Below, piece after piece: positions 12,991 to 21,695 of a stretch of 64,000 nt of DNA. Positions within the stretch are counted from its first letter, which is position 1, and each line of letters starts with the position of its first letter. Under the pieces are notes generated by a model. The model made no database searches, had not been told where the DNA came from, and saw only the letters and a list, made by a program, of their open reading frames with translations. The position numbers and the translations under genes were made by a program. This stretch comes from Syngnathus acus (Eukaryota > Chordata > Actinopteri > Syngnathiformes > Syngnathidae): contig NC_051099.1 in assembly GCF_901709675.1 (NCBI RefSeq), forward strand, positions 5,706,001 to 5,770,000, in the 5' to 3' direction.

Positions 12991-13968
12991 ACTGAGACAA
13001 AATGGAGACCATAATCCAACACGAGTCCGCTTACCGTCACCGGAAGCCCGCCAATGTTCTCGCTTCACTTCTCGTGCGCTCGGAGGAAAGGAGTGCCTTT
13101 CTCTCTCTGTGTGTTGTCTTTGGGATTTTACTCCCGAGGGACCAATTGTGGGATCTGGAGACTGGAGTTCGCTGTCATAACACTCGTACTTCATCGACCC
13201 AAAGGTATTCAACACCAAAGACAAAAAAAAATTAAGCAGAAAGTTTGAGGCGGTTGTGAAGCCATGCTGGAACGAGGAAAGAATCTGTTCTAAAAAGAAA
13301 TTCTTCTGGAAATACGGTAAAATAGAAAGTCTGAAAATGTTTTCAGGAGTTTCAGGTACTGGTTCCAGATAAATATTTAGTCACATCATGGCTGTTTGTC
13401 AAGAGTGGCTCAGGTGGGAATTTGTGTTTGTGATGACAAGCTTTCCTGATAGGTCGCCGCGGTTCAACGAACGCCACCTCTATTTTCACAAGTTCCGCCT
13501 GGCCGCACTCGTGGCCGCAAGCTGCGCTTATTTGCTCTGACACCGTGTTTTGCTTAGCCAGAATACAATGCGAGTTGCCCAAACATTGTTTGATCACAGG
13601 CATCATTTTGCTCCAAAGTCGTGTCCCTCCACATTAAACCTAAAAGCAGTATTTGTAACAGGATTGCACCATCTTGAGAAGGTGTCTTAATGACACTGGA
13701 CCATGTATTAGGGCTCGGGACAAAAAAAAAGCCAGTTGGAAGCGGTTACCTCTTCAAAAGGACGCCGCATCACCCCGAGCGCCGCTAATCAACTTTCATG
13801 CTCTTGCGTCGCGCGTCTGAGCTTAGCAGCTAGCAAAGATTTGGCCCGTGGGAAGACGACAGTCATGTGTTCGCAGGGCAAACACATGGCTTTGTTTTTC
13901 GGTTTGCTTTTCCGGAATAAATGCCGGCTACAATTCCAGTCAATATCTTTATTGTGAAAAGCTAAGAC

Positions 13969-14258
13969 TACCGTATTTTCCGCACTATAAGACGCACGTA
14001 AAAACCTCAAATTTTCTCAAAAGCCGACAGTGCGCCTTATGATCAGGTGCGCCTTATATATGGACCAATATTGAGCCACTACAGCAGGCGTGGTCCAAAG
14101 TCCGGCCCGCGGGCCAATGTATAAATCTTATATATGGACAAAGTTTTAAAATGGGCCATTCATTGAAGGTGCGCCTTATAATCCAGTGCGCCTTATATAT
14201 GGACGTTTTAAAATGGGCCATTCATTGAAGGTGCACCTTATAGTGCGGAAAATACGTA
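13969..14258 (+). repeat. TIR element, TACCGTATTTTCCGC family, copy with embedded CCGGCCCGCGGGCC segment
   Basis: It starts TACCGTATTTTCCGCACTAT and ends GTGCGGAAAATACGTA. The arms carry repeated GCGCCTTAT motifs. The interior includes a segment like the end of a hAT element (GTCCAAAGTCCGGCCCGCGG) and a direct duplication containing AAAATGGGCCATTCATTGAA. The same interior is found in the copies at 16259-16573 and 53969-54214. There is no coding capacity. Confidence 0.85.
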
Positions 14259-15468
14259 CATCTCGACACTCGGCAGGGCTTTCAAGCCAAAACCAAAGAA
14301 CAAAAAAGTGATGTAATGGCACGTGCTTGCTATGAAAGCCGAGCGTGATATACGGCCTCCGACAAAACTTTGTTCACGCAGCTCAAAAGGTAGAACATGA
14401 GTGCCACCATTTGGTCTCTGCTTGAAATGTTCTGAATCGGAATTAGAGACAGTGCAGAAATGGCCTGTCACCACAACCTAACTAATTCCCAATCTTGTTA
14501 TCACGTAAAAATTCAACTCCAGGCTCGGTTGTAAAGCGCACACACATCTGCGCTCCTGTCCGGGTTAGCTTTTAACAGCCTTCGCATGACTAACTCACCC
14601 TAATTACGCCTACAGTCATGATTTTTTTTTTGGCTAGTTCTTTTGCCTCTTTTTTACCTTTTACGTTCAAATTGGACTAGACCGGGTAGTCGTCGACGAT
14701 AGAAAGCTAAGAGGTATTCTTTTCTCAATATACATTATTAGACAAATATAAGATCCCGGTTTGCATAACCACCAGTTTCTGACTATTTATTATGACAAGA
14801 ACACAATGTTTGACTGGATGTTGGGTGAGCATCTTGACACTTACACCGACTTGCCCCGATAAATTTCTACTAATGTCATTTGAAAAAAATATATATCAGG
14901 CGCCCGACCGAGCAGAAGTTTAAACGTCTGCCTCGGAATCCTCTCTCGGGATGAAACCTAAACACTCTCATTTGCGTACGTTTCTTGTGGAGAGTGCAGC
15001 CAGAGAGAATGAGAAGCAAAGCGAGGCGAGGCGAGGCGAGGACCACTTTGGGGAGCATTTTAAATTAGCACTGTGTTTTATTTCCCGAGCTGCTCTGTTT
15101 AGCATTAAACGAAATCCAATCTCCGCTTAGACTGCAGCAAATTAGGCACAATTAATTTCTTTCTTGTTTTTTTTTCTTTTCTTTCTTCTTTTAGTGTGTC
15201 CCGGGTATTGGGATTAGTCCAAAGCACTTTCTACTCGACACATCCTCCGTTCACCGACGCTCGCTTTTAAGTATTCCAAAAGGCAAAGCGCAAATGTCAA
15301 CATGAGAGTAAGGTTGAAGGGGATGAAATCTATCGGGCCCGAGGATTGAGACGAGTCGTTTGCTCGGAGCTTGGTGTCGCATTGCTAACTACAGTTTAGC
15401 GCCTGATCCCCGTTTTCGTCAAGAACAAGGTATCGGGATCAATAAAGTATTTATCCATCTGTGCTCAC

Positions 15469-15565
15469 CTTGTATCCTTGGAAGTGCTTGATTTGCCAAT
15501 GAAGGGTAACTTTGGATCTCTTCAGATTGTGGCTTTTCTCATCTTTCCAGTCCTTGCGAGATGAC
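15469..15565 (-). ncRNA. candidate internal exon of a - strand transcript divergent from ncam1
   Basis: On the - strand a strong acceptor (TTTTCTTTCCACTTCCAG) is followed after 97 nt by a good donor (CAAG|GTGAGC). One of three frames is open across the exon, starting after one base. The two others stop. Joined to the upstream candidate exon at 19325-19255 the open frames connect in phase, but the peptide resembles no family I know and lacks signal or domain features. A spliced divergent long non-coding RNA is therefore the safer reading. No downstream exon or poly(A) site is established. Confidence 0.35.
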
Positions 15566-16258
15566 CTGGAAGTGGAAAGAAAATCTTAGATTTCCAAACA
15601 TTTAGCATCCTTACAAACCACTGTGAAAATTTCCCGACTCTTCGCTCGAGAGATTCCACTCTAGAGACTTCCCGCAACGTCATTTAGGGAAAGTGGAGTG
15701 GACTTCATTTCCGAGCCTTCCTCTACTTGAAAAGAAGCAGCTTTTCATCTTGCCTTGACCTGATAATGTTTTCCTCAAGATGGTTTAAAGGTCAGGAGAT
15801 CTGACTTGTTTGCAAAAGGTTCGTGCACGGTTTGGTCCATGGCTTGGGAGGTTAAGGTGGGCCTGGCTGGATGTCAAAGCTGGTTCCCCTCGAGGGCCCG
15901 ATTCTAACCTTCTTAATGTATACGGGTAGCTTGACTTCAGAGTGTTCCAACTGGTACTTAAAGTACAGCCAGCGTCAAACGTGTAACGCCCAGGGGACCC
16001 AATCCACATCTCGTGTCAGCGCTTTACCCAAGGGAACTGATTAAGCTTCTGACTTTGTTGCCCGGGAAACCGAAGATGTGGGAGAAAATGCCAATCCCAC
16101 ACAGGAAGGACCCCGTGGCTGGGATTCTTCTTGCCGGGATGAAAAGTTTAGGGGGAAAATTCCCAAGTGGCCGGCCGGCGTTGCTATTTTGTGTTTGTTT
16201 AAAGGTTGAGGCGCTTCATTTGCTTGAACCCCATTACGATGGCTAATCAATTTCAGGG

Positions 16259-16573
16259 TACCGTGTTTTCCGCACTATAAGGCGCACTTAAAAACCTCCA
16301 ATTTTCTCAAAAGCCAACAGTGCGCCTTATAATCAGGTGCGCTTTATATATGGACCAATATTGAGCCACTACAGCAGGCGTGTCCAAAGTCCGGCCCGCG
16401 GGCCAAATGTATATATCTTACATGTGGACAAAGTTTTAAAATGGGCCATTCATTGAAGGTGCGCCTTATAATCCGGTGCCATTTACGTATATATGGACAA
16501 AGTTTTAAAATGGGCCATTCATTGAAGGTGCACCTTTTAATCCGGTGCGCCTTATAGTGCGGAAAATACGGTA
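16259..16573 (+). repeat. TIR element, TACCGTRTTTTCCGC family, embedded-segment subfamily
   Basis: Ends are TACCGTGTTTTCCGCACTAT and GTGCGGAAAATACGGTA. The interior is closely similar to the copy at 13969-14258, including GTCCAAAGTCCGGCCCGCGG and two copies of AAAATGGGCCATTCATTGAA. It is in the same orientation as that copy and about 2 kb away. TA bounds both ends. Confidence 0.87.
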
Positions 16574-19254
16574 TTTCAGAGAACATTGCGTGCGTCTTTT
16601 TATTTTTTCTAAGGGTATTTTAAGTTTCGCTTTGGTTTAAGGGGATCATTTTAGCGCATCCGTATGTACGACCCCGGTGACGGCTCATGGCTCAATGTCG
16701 CTGACACAAATTGGTTCCAAATACCAATGGGGGGGATATACGGGAACAAAGGGACTCATTTTATGACGCCATTTCAAGCCGTTGATGATTTGGAGCAGTC
16801 CAATCCCCAAGAAAGAACAATGAACTATTTATTCCAAAGCCTGAAATCACTTCTTGACCATGTCAGCAGTCAACTTACCGCAGTGTGTGGTCAAGAAATT
16901 GAAAATCTATCTAGTTTTCTTTACTTCTTGTATTTTGAATTATAAATAACTCTGGGTCAGAAATATCTTTGCTCAAATAAAATTTCACAGCTGTCCGTGA
17001 TGCATCAAACCGAAAGGAGCTTTGTGCATCAAAACGTCGTCCCTGCGAGACGGTTAACAAGTCATAAGGATTTATTGGCGGCCAGGTGCGAGAAAGCGCC
17101 GTTATTGGATGCCTGGGAGTAGCAAATGAAACGAGACTGGGCGAGTAACTTATAGTCCCCGCTGCCGAAGACATAAATGCACATTATGATCTGACAGTCG
17201 GGAGCATGGCGGGCGGGCATCATTTTAAATAAGAAGCTCTGATACGCTATTCTGTGGCGTAGAACGCGTCTTGGCCCTGGCACGTCTTGGGATCTTGTTA
17301 TGAAGCACCTATGACGAAGGGGCATGCCGACGTGGAGACAAACTTGTTTGAGCTTGTTGTGTTCATTAGCCATTGCCATCACGCAAAATCTTGTCCAAGG
17401 AATTCAGACTTTGACTTTTTGCTCCTTCTTAACATTGGATTGGATTTACTGCTGACCGTTTGACCTCATTATAGTGAAGCATTTTATCAACTAATGCATG
17501 CACTGTTTTCTAATTTGACCACTCTGGCCAATTCTGCCATCTGCATCCATACTAAATATGCACAAAGAGCTCAAACAACCTCCTTTGCGAAAAGAGCAAT
17601 CCGTTTCCATTCACGACCGAGAAGACAAAGCGCGGAGAGTCCTGAAAGCGCCACGCATCCAGGCTCGTGTCGTTTTAATTAGCCGTCCGCCGGGCAGGTT
17701 GGAGACACGTCACACGTGAAGCGAGACTCCCTCGGAGGCGGTTAGTTGTTAGCGACGGCGGCCCGTTTGGGTTTTCTTCTTCCCCCCTTTTGAGTCACGC
17801 CTGGCAAAGTGAATGTAATTAACCTCTGGGGAGCAGGATGGGAGGCAAGAGGCTCAAGCCCCTGATATCCAGCCTGGTGGCCTGAATAGTGAGGAAGTCA
17901 CTTAGTGGGTGCAGTGGATTTCTGTGATAGCACGCGGACAAAGCCACAAAAAGACAATCTAATAGCCAATGCCTTCTGTAGAACCTCAGAAGTGCTCTGA
18001 ATCTGTAATACAACATCAAATTCATTGCAGTCAGCGTTGCGAGCCCCCCCTATTGTTCTTATCACCTGAAATTGAGCCTTAGGAGCCACCGTACATTTGA
18101 TAATTTAAACAAATGATAACATTGGGAACATTGATTTGAATTATTTCATATTAAACAAAATAACATATTGCTGCTTGATTATTAATGGTGGCATACTGAA
18201 TGTATCCATGCAAGAAAAGTTGCTAGCTCATTGAAAAATGTAGTTGCAGCTGGACCACAGCTCCCCCAAGCGGTCACCACATACCTTTGAAATAAAGCCC
18301 GCCTGTATGAATTATTAGAATAAATACGAGATTATCCAAAACGAGGATATACAATATGTGCCTGTATGTCCATATTTTTAAATGGGCCCTAATCTTTTGA
18401 ATTGTTTGCAACTCTTTCAATCATATATTACTGTTGCCTAATCCGTTCATATTACAGCAGAACAAAAAAATTAAACCACAGATAGAAAACCTTGTCCTGT
18501 ACTGCTATCTAGAGGCATGATAAAAAACAACACCACCAACCAAGGACAAAAGAGACCCTCAAATGAAATTTGTCCCGCCCAAAAGTAAAACTTCAGATGT
18601 TCTATGAAGGTTTTTCCAAGTAATTAATGTCAGTATATGCCAGCATCTTTAAAATATTTAAATATATAAATAATAAATATAATAAATAAAAATAAAATAA
18701 TAATAATAATAATAATAATAACAATAATAATAATAATAATATAAAAAACAAACAATGGACATTAAAACTCAAGCTTTTTTTTTTTTTTTTAACAGGATTT
18801 GAAGGCAACCTCAAGCGAAACTGCATTGTCTTCGTTCGTCCTCTAGAAGGCGCCAGTGCTATTCATTGCCGGTGAGTGACCAGCCTGAAAGGAAACAGCT
18901 GTCTCCTCCTTTCCAAACATTTGTAAACAGTGATCATTCAGCTCAATAAACACTCATCTAATCAAAGCGAAACGTTGCACTCGAGGTATTCACTGAGTCA
19001 AACTTTCAAAATGTTTGCAGCAAAGCTAAACGCTGGACACTACTGTCAAAGTGAAGTAAAAGTTCAAACATTGCATGAAAGTGTGAATTAGCGCAACAAT
19101 TTTAGTGGCCAAGAGTTTCAAAGTGGCCTTGGCGGAAATTAAGGAATACAAGTGCTGGCTAATTAAGTGTTGTGCGTTATGCATTTGGTCGATTTTTTTT
19201 TAATTCTGATCAAATAATGCATTTTAGCTCTTCCCCAACCCTCTCAAAACTCAC
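16574..19254. other. intergenic DNA upstream of ncam1, no supported gene
   Basis: No exon could be supported. The only structured sequence is an AT-rich trinucleotide repeat at 18653-18742 and a poly(T) run at about 18775-18790. The 93-codon + frame at 16664-16945 has an ATG-like or alternative start but no recognisable domain or splice context. Confidence 0.55.
18653..18742. repeat. (TAA)n/AT-rich microsatellite
   Basis: Imperfect AAT/AAAT repeats lead into an almost perfect (AAT)n run interrupted by one AAC. Confidence 0.9.
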
Positions 19255-19350
19255 CTGGTAGTTTCCCTGGAATGTTTGAAATATTGGACATTCATATTGA
19301 AAGTCCCAACCACAATGTCCGTCATTAAACGGGAAGTCGAGCATTTGGAG
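19255..19350 (-). ncRNA. candidate first exon of a divergent, TATA-driven transcript upstream of ncam1
   Basis: On the - strand TATAAAAAAG at 19380-19371 could place a start site near 19350. The exon would end at a strong donor (CCAG|GTGAGT, boundary at 19255). Two ATGs occur (19344 and 19325). The second gives a frame open to the donor that continues in phase into the candidate exon at 15565-15469, while the first stops within that exon. It lies about 0.6 kb from the ncam1 5' UTR and in the opposite orientation, a common arrangement for promoter-divergent non-coding RNAs. The exact start is inferred. Confidence 0.35.
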
Positions 19351-19370
19351 TGAAGTTTATAAGGGCATGT

Positions 19371-19380
19371 CTTTTTTATA
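19371..19380 (-). promoter_or_regulatory. possible TATA box for the divergent transcript
   Basis: The - strand reads TATAAAAAAG, followed about 15 bases later by a second, weaker TTATAAAC. The position fits a start about 30 bases downstream, near the candidate first exon. A TATA-like string is common by chance, so this is weak evidence alone. Confidence 0.3.
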
Positions 19381-19911
19381 CTGCCCTCGGGTGGCCAAAG
19401 CGTGCACACCAGGACCATCGAACTGAAGCCAAAAATTTGACAAATGTTTTCATTTTTGACATCTAAATCAACTACATTATCTTTTAAAAGATCAATATTA
19501 TAGAGTGTTGCATAAGTGTTTTTTTTTATTTGAAGTTTTGAAATCTATTTTGTTGATTATATTTTATTATTACATTTTCCTTGGAGATGCCCCCTACCAA
19601 TCAAATAATCAATTTTACACATATTGACATGTAAATTCTTCCTAATTACTAAATTACAACTTTGTGCTCTTGAGCGCCTCCCGTGTCGCTCCTGAACCGC
19701 AAACGGCAGTTTGCGTGAGCTCATAATCGAATTAACGGACCGTCTGCTGTCTCCTCCGCCTGCTCCGCGCACTACTTTATCAAGCGCCTCCTCCTCCTTC
19801 TCCTCCATCCTCCCTCCCCTCCTCCGTGCAATTGCATGTTGTGCAAGCGAGGGGCCACCGGGCGGAGTAATCGCGTTGGTATCAATTGAGCGCGTGAACG
19901 TGCGTGTGTTA

Positions 19912-19934
19912 GTGCGCGCGCGCGCGTGTGTGTG
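19912..19934. repeat. alternating purine-pyrimidine run, (CG)n/(TG)n
   Basis: GTGCGCGCGCGCGCGTGTGTG is strictly alternating, the sequence type with the highest tendency to form left-handed Z-DNA under negative supercoiling. It lies in the ncam1 promoter or 5' UTR. Confidence 0.8.
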
Positions 19935-19943
19935 AGTGCTTCG

Positions 19944-20002
19944 GCTGCTGCTGCTGCTGCTGCCGCTGCTGCTGCTGCTGCCGCCGCTGCCGCTGCCGCT
20001 GC
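19944..20002 (+). repeat. CTG/CCG trinucleotide repeat in the ncam1 5' UTR
   Basis: About twenty GCTG/GCCG-type triplets in a row: (CTG) runs interrupted by CCG. If transcribed in the ncam1 leader, the RNA would carry a CUG/CCG hairpin-forming stretch about 125 bases before the start codon. The frames across it read as polyalanine, polycysteine or, on the other strand, polyserine, and are not evidence of a gene. Confidence 0.85.
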
Positions 20003-20126
20003 TTGTCACTCATTGTTGCGCGCACACGGGCAGCGACAAGGAGCACAGAGCGAAAGCCGCCCGCTGGCTGTTGTTGTTTACCAGTTTTTTCTAAAACCAG
20101 GAGAATATCACGAGTCCATCTTAAAG

Positions 20127-20178
20127 ATGCTTCAAATAAGGGACATCCTCTGGGGATTCCTCTACATCGCCTGCGCAG
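20127..20178 (+). CDS. ncam1: neural cell adhesion molecule 1, first coding exon (signal peptide)
   Basis: NCAM1 is an Ig/FN3-domain cell-surface adhesion protein of neurons. This exon encodes only its signal peptide, which directs the protein into the ER and is then cleaved. The ATG at 20127 opens 17 codons, MLQIRDILWGFLYIACA, plus one base of the next codon, ending at GCGCAG|GTGAGC. Human NCAM1 starts MLQTKDLIWTLFFLGTA and also breaks after 17 codons in phase 1. Shared features are MLQ, a basic-acidic pair at 5-6 (RD/KD), Trp9, the hydrophobic core and Ala17. Context also fits: CpG-rich leader, strong donor and a very long following intron. Exon 2 (start of Ig1) is not in the window. Teleosts have two NCAM1 co-orthologues, and this exon cannot tell ncam1a from ncam1b. 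The ATG context (AAAGATGC) is moderate, with A at -3. Confidence 0.88.
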
Positions 20179-21223
20179 GTGAGCTTTTTATTCTTATTAT
20201 TTTTAATTGAGGTGCTGGTGCAGCATCCTCCGGAGCCACCGGCGGCCAACCGGAGGCGCGTTACCCGTCGGAGACGCGCTCGCACCAAAAGTTGCGAGGA
20301 TTGAAATGAAACGTGGCAGCTTGGAATCAGTCTATCGGGCTCAAACTTGCTTTTATAGATAAATGTAGGCTCTTGGGGTTGCTGGCGCATCACCCCCTTC
20401 GCACAATTCCATTCCAAGCTGCTTTTTTTTTTTTCTTCTCCACTCTGACGTGTCAAATGCAGCATGGTGCATGGTGCACATGTTCAAAAGTTGTTTTTTC
20501 CACCTTGACTAAAAACTGTCTGGACTGTTCCTTTTTTTGTCTGTTTCCGTATTTTGTAGCTTATTTTATTTCAACACATTTCTGCGGTTGTCTCTTCCCA
20601 TGTGTGGATGGGAAAGAGGTTTCTAGTTGAGAGTCCAGACAGAACCAACTGTGCTGTTTAACTCCGGTTGGAGACTGCTGAATAGTCATCGGCGTGTATA
20701 CATAGCTTCCAATCCCGAGGCTCCTGTGGTTAGGGGGAGCCTTTTTTTAACCCCCCCCCCCCCAAGCCCACAAGCGCCTCAAACCTCCTCCACCTCCCCC
20801 TTACATCTGTCCTCCAGTTCTATAGGCGACCCCAAGTGTAGTTTGGAGGGCTCCCAGGGGCCTTTGGAGAGAGGAAGAATAGTTGATTTACGAGACGTCC
20901 GCCTGGTTACAAAGAGTAAAGTTAGGCATTGTCGGCACACGGTTCTGTTTCTCTTCATACGCCAACTGTTATATTTAGCCCATGTGTGCTGTCAGAAGCT
21001 GAAACCTGCAGGTTGACCAGCACTACAGCGTCGGATGAAATATTTACTGGCAAATTAGTCGATATTTTATAGCAAAAATGTGTATTTTTAGCACGGTATT
21101 TGCTGTTGATGTGTTTCCACTGGCAACTTGCAAGCATTCCGGTACCACATCTGGTCGCTCGTGGGTCAAGTAGATTTGTCATTGAAATGACAGCAATAAC
21201 CATATTGCTAATGGGGTTAGCTT

Positions 21224-21270
21224 ATAATAATAATTCAATACATTTTTATAGCGCTTTTCAAAAAACCCAG
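21224..21270. repeat. dispersed-repeat fragment with TTTATAGCGCTTTTCA core
   Basis: AATAATAATTCAATACATTTTTATAGCGCTTTTCAAAAAACCCAG is related to the sequence at 60459-60500 (GGATTTATATAGCGCCTTTCAAGGACGC). This core is familiar from many fish genomes as part of a dispersed element, but I cannot assign a family. Confidence 0.45.
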
Positions 21271-21371
21271 ACGTATGTATGAATGAATATGGATACATAT
21301 AACACATACTATGTACATACACATATTGGTATATCTGCATTCATATCCCAAAGTATATTCATTAATTACAG

Positions 21372-21695
21372 CACAGGTGTCAAACTCAAGGCCCGGGGGC
21401 CAGATACGGCCCACCACATCATTTTATGTGGCCCGCAAAAGACAATTGTTCGTCAAATTCGTGTGTCAGTACTAGAATTGCAAATTGTCTTCACTTTTAA
21501 TAACTTTTTTTAAATATTTGACCAGTTTCTACTCGTCTGATTTGAAAACGAGTTATTTGTCAGTTTGTTTGTAGCTTTTTAACTGTATATAATATGAGGT
21601 GCTCATACATTTTATTGGGGTTGACAGTCAGAATGACCTCCGAAAGAAGCTATGACTACAATGCGGCCCGTGAAAAAACGAGTTTGACACCCCTG
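21372..21695. mobile_element. non-autonomous hAT-type DNA transposon, intact ends with 8-bp target duplication
   Basis: The left end CACAGGTGTCAAACTC and the right end GAGTTTGACACCCCTG are inverted repeats with two mismatches. Directly outside both ends is the same 8-bp sequence, AATTACAG (21364-21371 and 21696-21703), the target duplication length typical of hAT transposons. The interior begins with the CCCGGGGGCC...GGCCCGCAAAAG motif. There is no transposase frame. Mismatch-free target duplications suggest a fairly recent insertion. Confidence 0.9.

Larger units (their letters stand above)
5931..15468. other. intergenic DNA, no supported gene
   Basis: I found no exon with convincing splice signals and coding character here. 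The longer open frames are not protein-like, and several start at non-ATG codons. Contents are A/T homopolymers, a C run near 6430, a G run near 9344-9357, a degenerate GAGACC-type tandem repeat (12740-12990), one TIR element (13969-14258), a short GAGGC tandem repeat near 15020-15041 and a sequence at 15436-15460 resembling the 3' tail of a fish non-LTR element (GATCAATAAAGTATTTATCC). A strong isolated acceptor-like motif followed by GTGGGC exists on the - strand near 7682, but no exon could be built convincingly from it. Confidence 0.6.
19680..20126 (+). promoter_or_regulatory. ncam1: ncam1 CpG-rich promoter and 5' UTR
   Basis: CpG density rises sharply here compared with the flanks and continues just past exon 1 to about 20300. 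It holds CT/TCC-rich tracts (19745-19825), an alternating CG/TG run (about 19912-19934) and the CTG/CCG repeat (19944-20002). No TATA box is evident, as is usual for CpG-island neuronal genes. From about 19840 to the start codon there is no upstream ATG, so the leader should not block initiation. A possible 3' splice site (TTTTTTCTAAAACCAG at about 20082-20097) sits 30 bases before the ATG, so part of the leader could be a separate upstream exon. Start sites cannot be read from sequence. Confidence 0.6.

Noticed and set aside
12604-13040. Leucine/serine/glycine-rich and arginine-rich frames of about 64-110 codons
   Set aside because: Produced by the GAGACC tandem repeat on both strands.
19557-20210. 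Polyserine, polyalanine and polycysteine frames across the CTG repeat
   Set aside because: They are artefacts of the trinucleotide repeat. The + strand ones start at GTG within the GT run and overlap the real ncam1 start in other frames.
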